Shown in pieces: positions 26,945 through 36,615 of a DNA stretch of 64,000 nucleotides (positions are counted from its first letter, which is position 1; each line of letters opens with the position of its first letter). The DNA is taken from the NCBI RefSeq assembly GCF_900091465.1, contig NZ_FMHV01000002.1, positions 1,054,001 through 1,118,000 of the forward strand. Reading direction: 5' to 3'. A model generated the notes under the pieces. That model saw only the letters and a list, made by a program, of their open reading frames with translations. It ran no database searches and was not told the origin of the DNA. The stretch comes from Micromonospora rhizosphaerae (GTDB lineage: Bacteria > Actinomycetota > Actinomycetes > Mycobacteriales > Micromonosporaceae). Position numbers and translations under genes: made by a program.

Positions 26945-29254
26945 TCAGCCGAGGGTGAACTTCTCCCAGGGGCCGATGGCGGTGCGGTTGGCGATGAGCG
27001 GCTTGGCGCCGCCGCTTTCCGCCGTCACGTAGCGGCCGTTGATGGCAGCCTTGAGGCTGACCGTGCCGTCGCTGTTGCGAACGAGGCTGAACCGCTCCCA
27101 TGCGCCGACGGCGGTGCGGTTGGCGATCAGCGGTAGCGTCCCGCGGCTCTCGGCGCAGACGAAGCGGTTGTTGGCCCGGGCCAAGAGGGCGACCTGCCCG
27201 CTGCCGAGGTCGACGATGTCGAATCGCTCCCACGGGCCGACCGCGGTCCGGTTGGCGATCAGGGGCCGGTTGCCGCCACTCTCCGCGGTGACGAACCGGC
27301 CGTTCGCCTTCGCCTTGAGCGACCGGTCGGCGTCGGTGACGTTGACCAGGTAGAACTTCTCCCGGGTGCCGATCGTGGTGGCGTTCGCGGTCAGCGGAGA
27401 AGTGGTGGAGGGCGCGCTGACGTACGTGCTCCCGGTCGAGCGGAGGCTGACCGTCCCGTCCGTGTTCCGAAGCAGGCGGAACCAGCCGGTCGTGTCGACC
27501 CAGGTGCCGTTGGCGACAAGCGCGTTGCTGCTGGTCACGTACCGGCCGGTGGCTCGGGAGAAGAGCGCGACGCGGCCGGTGCCGATGTCCGCCAGGTCGA
27601 ACTGGGCGGTGCCCCCGGGCGCGGCCTGGTCGGCGATCAGGCCAGCGTTGGCCGACGCCGCCACGTAGCGGAGGCCGGACTGCGCGAGCAGCGCAACCGT
27701 GCCGCTACGCCGCGCCACGGTGACACTCTGCCGGCTGTCGTGCGCGCGACCGTCACTGCCGGAGACCTTCACCGAGACGGTGTAGGTGCCCGTGGCCGGG
27801 TAGCGGTGCGTGGCGACCGGGGTGGCCTGGGTGACCACCGTGCCGTCACCGAAGTCGATCACGTACGAGGTGATCGGCACGTAGCCGGGGGTGGAGGCGC
27901 TGGCGTCGACCGTGACCGACGTGGTGCCCAGGTCCAGCGCCACGTTGAACCGGGAGGCGGGACTGCCGAGCGTTTCCACCGGACCACGGTCGGCGTAGGT
28001 GACCGGCCCGGCGCCGGAATCCGGCCGGGCCGGGTTGTCCGCTCGAGGATTGCCGATCCGATCCGTGCTCGGATAGCCGGGAGCGGCCGAGTTGGCGGCA
28101 TCCTCCGCGTCGTAGGTCCAGGGCGTGTCCTTGTCGTGCGCGGCCTGGCCCGATGCGGTACGGAACGCGGCGAGACCCATCGGGGTGCCGTTCCAGGAGT
28201 ACGCCGACGCGGAGGGTGAGGCGTGGTGGTAGACGTTGTTGTAGTCGGCCACCGTGTCCCGGCTGGCGTCGCCGTAGAGGCCGATCTCCGCGCCCGGCTC
28301 ACCGTTCGGGTCGCAGTAGCTCTGCCCGAACATCCCGTTCGAGCTCAGCACGTTGTTCTGCACGGAGACACCGGTGGAGGCGCCGTCGACCCGGATACCG
28401 TCCCGGCAGCGGCTTCGGACGCTGTTGTTGCTGATAGCCGTGCCGGTGGCGCCGTGGTTGTGGATGCCGTAGCCCGCGCCACCGCTGATCTGGGTGTTGG
28501 CCACCACCGTGCCGGTCGCCCCCGCTTCGACGGCGATGGCGGCGCCGGTGAAGCCGTTGACGTTCACCCCGACGACGCTGTTGCCCGGCCCCTCGATGTG
28601 GATGCCGTGACTGTGATCGGCGAAGTTGTCGCTGCTCGAGCTCACGATATTGCCCAGCCGGACCGAGACACCGCTGGTGGCGGCATCCATGGTGAGACCG
28701 GCCTTGAGCGCGCTGCCGATGGCGGTGACCCCCTTCAGGGTCGAACGGGTCACCCCGGTGAGTCGTAGGGCGGGTGCGGTCGAGCCGGCCGCCATGGGGT
28801 AGATGCCACGCTCGATCGTGACGTCCGTGGCGTTCCGCAGGTCCAGGGCAGGCGTGTCGGTGCTGCCGCGGACGTTCATGTTCTGCACCACGATGTCGTG
28901 CTGGCCGTCGATCGTGACGCCTCCGCCGGCACCGGAGCCCGTCAGGGTGGCATACGCGCTGCCGAGGAAAACGATCGGTTGGTCCGGGGTGCCGGAGCGG
29001 GAGACGGTGAGCCGCTCCGCGTAGGTCCCCGAGCCGATGTCGACGGTCTGGCCGGCGGTGACGATCGCGGCGGCCGGTGCGATCGAGCAGAAGGGCTGTT
29101 CCAGCGTGCCCGGTCCGGTGTCCGAACAGACGGTCGACTGCTGGCGGACGTAGAGGACCGTGGCGTCGGCGGCCTGAGCCGGGGACGCGAGGGAGAGCAG
29201 GGAACCACCGGTCAGGGCGAGAGTCGCCAGGCCAGCGAGGGAGGGTCTTTGCAT
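26945..29254 (-). CDS. Secreted right-handed beta-helix protein with PKD and fascin-like domains
   Basis: 769 aa. A signal peptide ends near residue 28 (SPAQAADA). A pectate-lyase-like beta helix (about 35-395) shows the usual ladder of VTIDGQHDIVVQNMNVRG, DVTIERGIY and IHNHGATGTAISNNSVRSRC. A PKD domain follows (about 440-520: SYVIDFGDGT, TYTVSVKVSG). The last about 240 residues are fascin-like/beta-trefoil repeats such as NGRFVTAESGGNRPLIANRTAVGPWERF, four clear copies. Carbohydrate binding is likely; a lyase or esterase activity cannot be assigned. The ATG has GAGGA five to nine bases upstream. Confidence 0.85.
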   Translation of the reverse strand: MQRPSLAGLATLALTGGSLLSLASPAQAADATVLYVRQQSTVCSDTGPGTLEQPFCSIAPAAAIVTAGQTVDIGSGTYAERLTVSRSGTPDQPIVFLGSAYATLTGSGAGGGVTIDGQHDIVVQNMNVRGSTDTPALDLRNATDVTIERGIYPMAAGSTAPALRLTGVTRSTLKGVTAIGSALKAGLTMDAATSGVSVRLGNIVSSSSDNFADHSHGIHIEGPGNSVVGVNVNGFTGAAIAVEAGATGTVVANTQISGGAGYGIHNHGATGTAISNNSVRSRCRDGIRVDGASTGVSVQNNVLSSNGMFGQSYCDPNGEPGAEIGLYGDASRDTVADYNNVYHHASPSASAYSWNGTPMGLAAFRTASGQAAHDKDTPWTYDAEDAANSAAPGYPSTDRIGNPRADNPARPDSGAGPVTYADRGPVETLGSPASRFNVALDLGTTSVTVDASASTPGYVPITSYVIDFGDGTVVTQATPVATHRYPATGTYTVSVKVSGSDGRAHDSRQSVTVARRSGTVALLAQSGLRYVAASANAGLIADQAAPGGTAQFDLADIGTGRVALFSRATGRYVTSSNALVANGTWVDTTGWFRLLRNTDGTVSLRSTGSTYVSAPSTTSPLTANATTIGTREKFYLVNVTDADRSLKAKANGRFVTAESGGNRPLIANRTAVGPWERFDIVDLGSGQVALLARANNRFVCAESRGTLPLIANRTAVGAWERFSLVRNSDGTVSLKAAINGRYVTAESGGAKPLIANRTAIGPWEKFTLG

Positions 29255-29420
29255 GCGAGTCCTCGGTAGAGGAGGAAGGAGCCCGGCACTGGGCCGGGAG
29301 AGAGTCGTAGCCCATGATCCTGCACCGGCTCTGTGTCCCGTTGCCCCCGCCCGCATAAGGGACTTTCATCCCAGTCGACGATGAGTCGATCAGTAAGGTG
29401 CCAAGTTATACATCGTGTTC

Positions 29421-29606
29421 GTGCAGCGGCCAGACGGAACCTTCACCGAGGTGCGGCTCGACAACCGCCCGTCGAAGGAGTCGGGCCGTACGCCGCGCAG
29501 CGCGTGGGCCTACGGGCTGAGGTCAGGGGGTGCCACGCCCCCGCTCACCCTGGAACAGGTCACCGAGCTGGCCGCGCATCCCGACCTGCTCGGCATGCTC
29601 CCCTGA
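29421..29606 (+). CDS. Small hypothetical protein
   Basis: 61 aa from the GTG preferred here (63 aa from an earlier in-frame GTG). TATACA lies eight bases before this GTG, suggesting leaderless translation. The sequence begins VQRPDGTFTEVRLDNRP and ends LTLEQVTELAAHPDLLGMLP. It has no membrane segment and I recognise no domain. It is followed by a strong hairpin shared with the convergent toxin gene. Codon usage fits the neighbours. Confidence 0.55.
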   Translation: MQRPDGTFTEVRLDNRPSKESGRTPRSAWAYGLRSGGATPPLTLEQVTELAAHPDLLGMLP

Positions 29607-29616
29607 CGACGCCGTC

Positions 29617-29643
29617 GAGCGGGGGTGGGGCGAGCCCCCGCTC
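29617..29643. terminator. Hairpin terminator overlapping the MazF stop codon
   Basis: GAGCGGGGG, nine bases, CCCCCGCTC; the right arm includes two bases of the toxin stop codon on the minus strand. Confidence 0.75.
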
Positions 29644-29989
29644 AGAGGTCGATCATCTGGCGGAGGACCGAGCGCACCTCCGCCACCTGCTCGGGCGTGA
29701 GTCGATGGATGGGCGTCCGGCCGGTGAGGCGGGCGGCGGACACCGTCCGGATCTGCTCCGTGATCGCCCAGCCCGCCCGGTGACCGGGGATGTCGATCCG
29801 GACCCGGTGCAGCCAGCCGGGGCGCTCCCGGGAGGTCAACGGCAGCACGCTGACCAGGGCGCCGCCGGTGAGCGCGAGATGGAAGGGGGAGGAGACGACC
29901 AGCGCGGGGCGGTGACCCCGCTGTTCGTGGCCGGCGGTGGGGTCGAAGTCGAGCCACCAGACCTCCCAGGGCTTGAGCCAGCGGCTCAC
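29642..29989 (-). CDS. MazF/PemK-family toxin (endoribonuclease)
   Basis: 115 aa. It starts VSRWLKPWEVWWLDFDPTAGHEQRGHRPALVVSS, the typical PemK start with conserved Gly-x-Glu-Q-x-G-x-RPALVVS. LVSVLPLTSRER and the later QIRTVSAARL hold the catalytic-region Arg/Ser and Thr. It is a sequence-specific mRNA interferase in the family. The GTG overlaps the antitoxin stop in GTGA, so its synthesis depends on antitoxin translation. Confidence 0.92.
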   Translation of the reverse strand: MSRWLKPWEVWWLDFDPTAGHEQRGHRPALVVSSPFHLALTGGALVSVLPLTSRERPGWLHRVRIDIPGHRAGWAITEQIRTVSAARLTGRTPIHRLTPEQVAEVRSVLRQMIDL

Positions 29990-30240
29990 GCCTCCTCGTC
30001 CCAGGGGTCGCCGACCGGCGCGTCGGCGCGGTGCCATCGCTCGGCCTCGACCAGGTAATCCGCCCAGCCCTCCGGGTCGACGGCGCGGTAATGGTCCATC
30101 GCGGCGACCGCCTTGGCCTGCCAGTGCTCCTCCAGCAGCCGCCGGACGGCCTCGTCGGCGCTCACCCCGCCGTAGTCCTCGGCGGCCACCCGGAGCACCT
30201 GCTCCCGGGTCTCCGGGCTCACCCGCATCATCGTCGTCAT
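29986..30240 (-). CDS. MazE-type antitoxin (ribbon-helix-helix-like)
   Basis: 84 aa. The N-terminus MTTMMRVSPETREQVLRVAAEDYGGVSADEAVRRLL is a ribbon-helix-helix DNA-binding segment, followed by an acidic C-terminal tail (ERWHRADAPVGDPWDEEA) that would wrap the toxin. TATACT lies seven bases before the first ATG (leaderless), and a dyad covers both. Two further in-frame ATG codons follow within five residues. Confidence 0.88.
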   Translation of the reverse strand: MTTMMRVSPETREQVLRVAAEDYGGVSADEAVRRLLEEHWQAKAVAAMDHYRAVDPEGWADYLVEAERWHRADAPVGDPWDEEA

Positions 30241-30263
30241 ACGCGCCAGTATACGGCCGCGTA
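30240..30263. promoter_or_regulatory. Operator/promoter of the MazEF pair
   Basis: A 24-bp dyad with arms TACGCG/CGCGTA around a central GTATAC, 10 of 12 positions paired. On the minus strand it contains the TATACT -10. Autorepression by the antitoxin complex is expected. Confidence 0.6.
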
Positions 30264-30319
30264 AACGCGGTCGGGGTGGACGCAAGGGGCCAACCGTCGC
30301 CCATGACAGACTGAGCGCC

Positions 30320-31744
30320 GTGACGACGATCCCGAACGTGCTCGCCCACCGGTACGCCTCGCCCGAGCTGGTCACCCTCTGGTCGCCGGAGGAGAAGGTA
30401 CGGATGGAACGGCGGCTCTGGCTCGCCGTACTGAAGGCCCAGCGGGACCTCGGCGTGCCGGTGCCGGACGGGGTGGTCGAGGCGTACGAGCGGGTGGTCG
30501 ACGACGTCGACCTGGCCTCGATCGCGGCGCGGGAGCGGGTCACCCGGCATGACGTGAAGGCGCGGATCGAGGAGTTCAGCGCGCTCGCGGGCCACGAGCA
30601 CGTGCACAAGGGGATGACCTCGCGGGACCTCACCGAGAACGTCGAGCAGCTCCAGATCCGCGCCTCGCTGGAGCTGATCCGGGACCGGGTGGTCGCCGCC
30701 CTGGCCCGGCTGGCCTGGCACGCCCACGAGTACTCGGGCCTGGTCATGACCGGCCGCTCGCACAACGTCGCCGCGCAGGCCACCACGCTGGGCAAGCGCT
30801 TCGCCTCCGCGGCCGAGGAGCTGCTCATCGCGTACGAGCGGCTGGAGGACCTGATCGGCCGCTACCCGCTGCGCGGCATCAAGGGCCCGGTCGGCACCGC
30901 CGCGGACCAGCTCGATCTCTTCGACGGCGACGCCGAGAAGGTGGCCGAGCTGGAGCGGCGGGTGGCCGAGCACCTGGGGTTCAGCCGGGTGCTGGACAGC
31001 GTCGGCCAGGTCTACCCGCGCTCGCTGGACTTCGACGTGCTCTCCACGCTCGCCCAGGTGGCCGCCGGGCCGTCGTCGCTGGCTACCACGATCCGGCTGA
31101 TGGTCGGCCAGGAGCTGGTCACCGAGGGCTTCAAGCCGGGCCAGGTCGGCTCCAGCGCGATGCCGCACAAGATGAACACCCGATCGTCGGAGCGGATCAA
31201 CGGTTTCGCGGTGATCATCCGAGGCTATCTGTCGATGGTCGGCGAGCTGGCCGGCGACCAGTGGAACGAGGGGGACGTCTCCTGCTCGGTGGTCCGCCGG
31301 GTCGCCCTGCCGGACGCGTTCTTCGCCGCCGACGGGTTGTTCCAGACCTTCCTCACCGTGCTGGACGAGTTCGGGGCGTATCCGGCGGTGATCAACCGGG
31401 AGCTGGAGCGCTTCCTGCCGTTCCTCGCCACCACCAAGATCCTGGTGGCGGCGGTCCGGCGGGGCGTCGGCCGCGAGGTCGCGCACGAGGTGATCAAGGA
31501 GCACGCGGTGGCCGTCGCGCTCGCCATGCGGGAGAAGGGCGCCGCCGAGAACGATCTCTTCGACCGCCTCGCCGCGGACAGCCGCCTCGGCCTGTCCCGC
31601 GCCGAGATCGACGCCCTGGTCGCCGACCGCACGGCCTTCGTCGGCGCCGCCCCCGCCCAGGTCGACCGGATCACCACGCGCATCGCCGACATCGTGACGG
31701 CCCACCCGGACGCCGCCGCCTACTCCCCACCCCCCATCCTCTGA
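30320..31744 (+). CDS. purB: Adenylosuccinate lyase PurB
   Basis: 474 aa. It splits SAICAR and adenylosuccinate, releasing fumarate. HVHKGMTSRDLTENVEQLQ (catalytic His region), TGRSHNVAAQATTLGKRFAS and the fumarate-lyase signature GSSAMPHKMNTRSSERI (about 275-290, catalytic Ser loop) are all present. The GTG start has no ribosome site; CAGACT lies seven bases upstream, so it is likely leaderless. In actinomycetes purC often lies close by; here it does not. Confidence 0.97.
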   Translation: MTTIPNVLAHRYASPELVTLWSPEEKVRMERRLWLAVLKAQRDLGVPVPDGVVEAYERVVDDVDLASIAARERVTRHDVKARIEEFSALAGHEHVHKGMTSRDLTENVEQLQIRASLELIRDRVVAALARLAWHAHEYSGLVMTGRSHNVAAQATTLGKRFASAAEELLIAYERLEDLIGRYPLRGIKGPVGTAADQLDLFDGDAEKVAELERRVAEHLGFSRVLDSVGQVYPRSLDFDVLSTLAQVAAGPSSLATTIRLMVGQELVTEGFKPGQVGSSAMPHKMNTRSSERINGFAVIIRGYLSMVGELAGDQWNEGDVSCSVVRRVALPDAFFAADGLFQTFLTVLDEFGAYPAVINRELERFLPFLATTKILVAAVRRGVGREVAHEVIKEHAVAVALAMREKGAAENDLFDRLAADSRLGLSRAEIDALVADRTAFVGAAPAQVDRITTRIADIVTAHPDAAAYSPPPIL

Positions 31745-31782
31745 CGCCCCGCGCCCTCCCCTCCGCCGCCCCGGCCAGCGCG

Positions 31783-31842
31783 GTGATCAAGAGGTTTACG
31801 TCCGAAACGGAGATCAGGTCGGACGCAAACCTCTTGATCAAC
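31783..31842. repeat. Palindromic repeat, GATCAAGAGGTTT family
   Basis: TGATCAAGAGGTTT(A/G)CGTCCGA arms match at 22 of 23 positions around a 13-base loop, 39 bases after the purB stop and between convergent genes. The layout is the same as that of the GATCATGAA palindromes near 14-15 kb, with a different arm sequence. It may double as a terminator. Confidence 0.85.
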
Positions 31843-31872
31843 ACGGGCTAGGCGGGCCCGGGGCGCGGCGGG

Positions 31873-32325
31873 TCAGGTTTTGGGGGTGGGGGTTTCGGCG
31901 GCGGTGCCGAGGTTGGGGGCGCTGGCCGGTTCGGCGATGCCACCGGGGGCCTCGGCGATCTCCGGTTCGTGGGCGGTGTCCGCCGCCACCATCGGCTGGT
32001 CGGGCGGCATGACGTCCGGCATCTTGGGTACGACGATCACCGCGGTCCCGTACGCGCAGATCTCCATCCACATCTCGCCGCAGTCCCGGCTGTCGAAGCG
32101 CATCCCGATCACCGCGTTCGCACCGAGCCGCATGGCCTCCTCGCCGAGCCGGGCCACCGAGTCCGTACGCCAGCGGGTGAGGTTGTCCGGCGCCATCGGG
32201 TCGTAGGCGCCACCGCGCAGGTTCTTGACCCCCTCGCGGTACGGGTTCCGGGTCCGGGCCATCGAGGACACCACTTCGCCGAGGATCTGGCGGATCTCGT
32301 AGCCGGGCAGTTGATCCGTCGTCAC
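31873..32325 (-). CDS. YbjQ/UPF0145 family protein with C-terminal extension
   Basis: 150 aa. The conserved part (1-105) reads VTTDQLPGYEIRQILGEVVSSMARTRNPYREGVKNLRGGAYDP...GANAVIGMRFDSRDCGEMWMEICAYGTAVIV, the complete pentameric YbjQ fold, to which a Pro/Ala-rich acidic tail of about 45 residues is added. The family has no proven function (putative heavy-metal binding). The GTG chosen has GGAAGGG eight bases upstream; another GTG three codons earlier would have no spacing. Confidence 0.85.
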   Translation of the reverse strand: MTTDQLPGYEIRQILGEVVSSMARTRNPYREGVKNLRGGAYDPMAPDNLTRWRTDSVARLGEEAMRLGANAVIGMRFDSRDCGEMWMEICAYGTAVIVVPKMPDVMPPDQPMVAADTAHEPEIAEAPGGIAEPASAPNLGTAAETPTPKT

Positions 32326-32928
32326 GACCAGCACCCTTCCGATGCTGTCAGCCGGAGAGCGGAGTCTTCGCGAGGGTTGTTCACATAATCGGATGCTGCA
32401 AAACGGCGCGGCCCGGACGATCCGGCCGTGGGCACCGCAAGGGGCGCGAGGCGGCTCCGGCGGCACCAGCAGCGCCCATTCCAGTCGCAATCGCCCCCGG
32501 CGGGACCGTACGGGCGGGAGGCGACGGCGGCACCCGAGCCCGACCATCCACGTCGGAACCGCCCTGACTAGGGCGGGAGCGGCCATCGGGCTCGACCGGA
32601 CACTTGTCGGGCAACCGCGAGACCCGATCCTGGCCACCTCCCGATCGAAGGCCGACTATGACGACCAAGCCCTCGGCAATCGATCCGAGGTCAAATATCG
32701 AGGTCAGACGATGTAACGATTCGGACTCCGTGGACGACGCAAAATGCCTGGTAACGGCGGGTTCCGCGCACGTCGGAGCGTCCCGCGCACCCACCGCCGG
32801 TCGGCAACGTCGATCACTGCCTGGACCGCGCCCGGCCGGTGCGGCCGGGGCGGTATCTGCCAGGTAGGCTGGCTGCGCTCGCCCGTTGTGGGTCGGCACC
32901 CAACTGCGTACACAGTCAGGAGTGCCCC
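32326..32928. other. 603-base gene-free stretch upstream of purS
   Basis: No open frame with convincing actinomycete codon use. Contents seen: a CCGCCCT/AGGGCGG hairpin (32559-32576), a locally AT-richer section (about 32640-32750) holding two direct CGAGGTCA copies 13 bases apart (32686 and 32699), and TAGGCT near 32867, a possible -10 for purS. It is the place where some actinomycetes carry purC. Confidence 0.6.
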
Positions 32929-33192
32929 GTGCCTCGCGTCGTCGTCGACGTCATGCTCAAGCCCGAGATCCTCGATCCGCAGGGCCAGGCCGTCGCAAAC
33001 GCGCTGCCCCGGCTCGGCGTCAGCGACGTCGCCTCGGTCCGGATCGGCAGGCGGATCGAGATCGAGTTCACCGGTGAACCGGACCTGGACCGGGCCCGGG
33101 AGATCGCCGACAAGCTGCTCGCCAACCCGGTCATCGAGGACTTCACGGTCCGCCTGGTCGAGACCGACGAGACCGTGGACGCGCACCGGTGA
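32929..33192 (+). CDS. purS: Phosphoribosylformylglycinamidine synthase subunit PurS
   Basis: 87 aa, full length. It begins [30 protein letters not shown], the standard PurS start, and ends with [11 protein letters not shown]. It forms the bridge of the FGAM synthase complex, channelling ammonia from PurQ to PurL. The GTG has AGGAG six bases upstream. The stop overlaps the purQ GTG in GTGA. Confidence 0.96.
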   Translation: MPRVVVDVMLKPEILDPQGQAVANALPRLGVSDVASVRIGRRIEIEFTGEPDLDRAREIADKLLANPVIEDFTVRLVETDETVDAHR

Positions 33193-33872
33193 CCGCCCGG
33201 GTCGGTGTGGTGACGTTCCCCGGCTCGCTCGACGACGGGGACGCGGCCCGTGCCGTCCGGATCGCCGGCGCCGAGCCCGTCCGACTGTGGCACGGCGACC
33301 CGACGCTGCACGGGGTGGACGCGGTCGTCCTCCCCGGGGGCTTTTCCTACGGTGACTACCTGCGCTGCGGCGCCATCGCCCGGTTCGCCCCGGTGATGGA
33401 GACGATCGTGGACGCGGCCCGAGGCGGCCTGCCGGTGCTCGGCATCTGCAACGGCTTCCAGATCCTCTGCGAGGCCCACCTGCTCCCCGGCGCGCTCACC
33501 CGCAACCAGCACCTGCACTTCCGCAACCGGGACCAGGTCCTGCGCATCGAGACCGTCGGCACCGCCTGGACCAACGCGTTCCAGCCGGGCCAGGAGGTGC
33601 TGATCCCGGTCAAGAACGGCGAGGGCTGCTACGTCGCCGACCCCGCGACGCTGGACCAGCTCGAGGCCGAGGGTCGAGTCGTCGCCCGCTACCTCGGCGG
33701 CAACCCCAACGGTTCGCAGCGCGACATCGCGGCGATCACCAACCCGGCCGGCAACGTGGTCGGCATCATGCCGCATCCTGAGCACGCGGTGGAGGCGCTC
33801 ACCGGCCCCTCCCTGGACGGTCTCGGCTGCTTCACCTCGGTGCTCAAGCACCTGGTGGGGACGCCGGCGTGA
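33189..33872 (+). CDS. purQ: Phosphoribosylformylglycinamidine synthase subunit PurQ (glutaminase)
   Basis: 227 aa class I glutamine amidotransferase. [19 protein letters not shown] holds the nucleophile Cys (about residue 88), and [10 protein letters not shown] near the end gives the His-Glu pair. [14 protein letters not shown] and [15 protein letters not shown] are typical of PurQ. It is coupled to purS by the GTGA overlap. A 67-base gap with a small CCGCCG/CGGCGG hairpin separates it from purL. Confidence 0.97.
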   Translation: MTARVGVVTFPGSLDDGDAARAVRIAGAEPVRLWHGDPTLHGVDAVVLPGGFSYGDYLRCGAIARFAPVMETIVDAARGGLPVLGICNGFQILCEAHLLPGALTRNQHLHFRNRDQVLRIETVGTAWTNAFQPGQEVLIPVKNGEGCYVADPATLDQLEAEGRVVARYLGGNPNGSQRDIAAITNPAGNVVGIMPHPEHAVEALTGPSLDGLGCFTSVLKHLVGTPA

Positions 33873-33939
33873 CCGTGCGCGGCGGGATCATCGGTCGGCT
33901 CACCCGCCGCTACGGCGGCGAGCGCAGCGAGGAGAGGTC

Positions 33940-36615
33940 ATGACCACCCATCCGGACCCGGCGGTACGGGAGACGCCGGCCGCCCCGCCGGAGCCCGGTG
34001 CGGCCACCGTGGTGCCGCAGGCCGGCCCGGTCGACGCCGTTCAGCACGCCGGCCCCGCCGACGACTGGGTCCTCGGCGTGGACACCGTGTCCCGGGCCGC
34101 CGGCACGGCGGAGGAGCTTCAGCCGTACGCCGAGCTGGGCCTCCGGGACGACGAGTACGACCGGATCCGGCACATCCTTGGCCGCCGGCCCACCCAGGCC
34201 GAGCTGGCCATGTACTCGATCATGTGGAGCGAGCACTGCTCCTACAAGTCCAGCAAGGTGCACCTGCGCCAGTTCGCCGAGAAGGCCCCGCCGAGCGACC
34301 GGCTGCTCGCCGGCATCGGTGAGAACGCCGGCGTGGTGCGGGTCTCCGACGAGCTGGCGGTGACCTTCAAGGTCGAGTCGCACAACCACCCGAGCTTCGT
34401 CGAGCCGTACCAGGGCGCGGCGACCGGCGTCGGCGGCATCGTCCGGGACATCCTCGCCATGGGCGCCCGTCCGGTCGCGGTGATGGACCCGCTGCGCTTC
34501 GGTGCGGCCGACCACCCGGACACCGCCCGGGTGCTCCCCGGCGTGATCGCCGGTGTCGGCGGGTACGGCAACTGCCTCGGCCTGCCGAACATCGGCGGCG
34601 AGGTCGTCTTCGACCCCTGCTACCAGGGCAACCCGCTGGTGAACGCGCTCTGCCTCGGCGTGCTCCCGGTGGACCGGCTGCAGAACAAGGCCGCCGCCGG
34701 TCCGGGCAACATCGTCGTGCTGATGGGCGCCAAGACCGGCCGGGACGGCATCGGCGGCGTGTCGGTGCTGGCCAGCGCCACCTTCGACGAGGGCAGCGAG
34801 CAGCGCCGCCCGTCGGTCCAGGTGGGCGATCCGTTCACCGAGAAGCTGCTGATCGAGGCCTGCCTGGAGCTGTACGACGGCGAACTGGTCGTCGGCATCC
34901 AGGACCTCGGCGGCGCGGGCCTCACCTGCGCGCTCACCGAGACCGCCGCCGCGGCGGGCACCGGCATGCGGGTCTGGCTGGAGCGGGTGCCGCTGCGCGA
35001 GCCGTCGATGGAGCCGCAGGAGATCCTGGCCAGCGAGTCCCAGGAGCGGATGCTGCTGGTCGTCGCCCCGGACAAGCTGGAGGCGGTGCTCAAGACCGCC
35101 GAGAAGTGGGGCGTGCTCGCCACCGCCATCGGCGAGGTCACCCCGCCGGCGCCGGACGGCCAGCCGGGCCGGCTGCTGATCACCTGGCGCGACCACGTGG
35201 TGGTCGACGTGCCGCCGGGCTCGCTGGTCGATGACGGGCCGGTCTACGCCCGTCCGATGCGCGAGCCGGCGGACCTGATCCTGCTCCAGGCCGACCGGGC
35301 CGAGACGCTGCCCCGGCCGAACAACCCGGAGGCGCTGCGGGAGACCGTGCTGCGCATGGTCGCGTCGCCGAACCTGGCCGACAAGACCTGGGTCACGGAG
35401 CAGTACGACCGGTACGTGCTGGGCAACACCGTGCTGGCCCAGCCGGAGGACGCCGGCGTGATCCGGATCGACGAGCGGACCGGCCTCGGCGTGGCCCTCT
35501 CCGTCGACGGCAACGGCCGGTACGCGCGCCTCGACCCGTATAACGGCACGAAGCTGGCGCTGGCCGAGGCGTACCGGAACGTGGCGGTGACCGGCGCGAA
35601 GCCGATCGCCGTGACCAACTGCCTGAACTTCGGCTCGCCGGAGGATCCCGGCGTGATGTGGCAGTTCGCCGAGGCGGTCCGCGGCCTGGCCGACGGGTGC
35701 GCCGAGCTCGGCATCCCGGTGACCGGCGGCAACGTCAGCTTCTACAACCAGACCGGCGCGGCGCCGATCCACCCGACCCCGGTGGTCGGCGTGCTCGGCG
35801 TGCTGGACAACGTTGCCGACCGGGTGTCGATGGGCTTCGTGCCGCGTCCCGGCGGCGCCCACGACCAGCTCTTCCTGCTCGGTGAGACGCAGCTGGAGCT
35901 CTCCGGCTCGGAGTGGGCCTGGGTGACCCACGAGCACCTGGGTGGCATCCCGCCGCAGGTGGACCTGGCCCGCGAACGGCAGCTCGCCGAGCTGCTGGCC
36001 GAGGCGGCCCGGGTCGGGCACCTCAGCTCCGCGCACGACCTCTCCGACGGTGGTCTCGCCCAAACGCTGGTCGAGTCCTGCCTGCGGCGTGGCGTCGGTG
36101 CCCGGATCGCCGTGCCGGAGCGCTTCGGCGGCGGGTCGATGCCGTTCGTCTACCTGTTCAGCGAGTCCGCCGGACGGGTGCTGGTATCGGTGCAGCGCGG
36201 GCACGAGAAGGCGTTCACCGCCCTCTGCGCCGAGCGCGGGGTGCCGTGGGAGTTCATCGGGGTCACCGACCCGGCGGGCGGTGCGCTGGAGGTGCACGGC
36301 CAGTTCCGGATCGGTCTCGACGAGCTGCGGGAGGCGCACACCGCGACCCTGCCCCGGCTCTTCGGCGGCCCGGAGGCGGCCCAGGTGGAGGCGGAGGCGT
36401 CCCAGACCGAGACCGCCATCGCCGCCCAGCCGGTGGGCGTCGAGCCGACGGTCGAACCGTCCCAGGACGGGCCGGCCGACGAGGGTCGGTCGGAGGCCGC
36501 GGAGCAGTCGATCAGCGGCGCCCCCGAAGCCACGGCGACCGAGCCCGCCGAGGCCGGCTCGGATGCGACGGCCGCCGGTGACCCGGACCAGTCCGCCGAG
36601 CCCGATCAGCGCTGA
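33940..36615 (+). CDS. purL: Phosphoribosylformylglycinamidine synthase subunit PurL, with long acidic C-terminal tail
   Basis: 891 aa, about 130 longer than usual small-type PurL. The conserved enzyme runs from about 48 to 810: [72 protein letters not shown] and [14 protein letters not shown]. Residues 1-45 are Pro/Ala-rich and 812-891 are an acidic tail of Glu/Ala/Pro/Ser repeats. It makes FGAM from FGAR, ATP and ammonia. ATG with GAGAGG upstream. The final 38 bases overlap the next gene in another frame. Confidence 0.96.
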   Translation: MTTHPDPAVRETPAAPPEPGAATVVPQAGPVDAVQHAGPADDWVLGVDTVSRAAGTAEELQPYAELGLRDDEYDRIRHILGRRPTQAELAMYSIMWSEHCSYKSSKVHLRQFAEKAPPSDRLLAGIGENAGVVRVSDELAVTFKVESHNHPSFVEPYQGAATGVGGIVRDILAMGARPVAVMDPLRFGAADHPDTARVLPGVIAGVGGYGNCLGLPNIGGEVVFDPCYQGNPLVNALCLGVLPVDRLQNKAAAGPGNIVVLMGAKTGRDGIGGVSVLASATFDEGSEQRRPSVQVGDPFTEKLLIEACLELYDGELVVGIQDLGGAGLTCALTETAAAAGTGMRVWLERVPLREPSMEPQEILASESQERMLLVVAPDKLEAVLKTAEKWGVLATAIGEVTPPAPDGQPGRLLITWRDHVVVDVPPGSLVDDGPVYARPMREPADLILLQADRAETLPRPNNPEALRETVLRMVASPNLADKTWVTEQYDRYVLGNTVLAQPEDAGVIRIDERTGLGVALSVDGNGRYARLDPYNGTKLALAEAYRNVAVTGAKPIAVTNCLNFGSPEDPGVMWQFAEAVRGLADGCAELGIPVTGGNVSFYNQTGAAPIHPTPVVGVLGVLDNVADRVSMGFVPRPGGAHDQLFLLGETQLELSGSEWAWVTHEHLGGIPPQVDLARERQLAELLAEAARVGHLSSAHDLSDGGLAQTLVESCLRRGVGARIAVPERFGGGSMPFVYLFSESAGRVLVSVQRGHEKAFTALCAERGVPWEFIGVTDPAGGALEVHGQFRIGLDELREAHTATLPRLFGGPEAAQVEAEASQTETAIAAQPVGVEPTVEPSQDGPADEGRSEAAEQSISGAPEATATEPAEAGSDATAAGDPDQSAEPDQR

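Noticed and set aside
29342..29420. CRISPR-like or other array near 29.4 kb
   Set aside because: No repeats of 20-40 bases at regular spacing; no CRISPR array was found anywhere in the window.
30243..31705. Upstream extension of the MazF frame (687 codons)
   Set aside because: It lies opposite purB; the toxin begins at the GTG overlapping the antitoxin stop.
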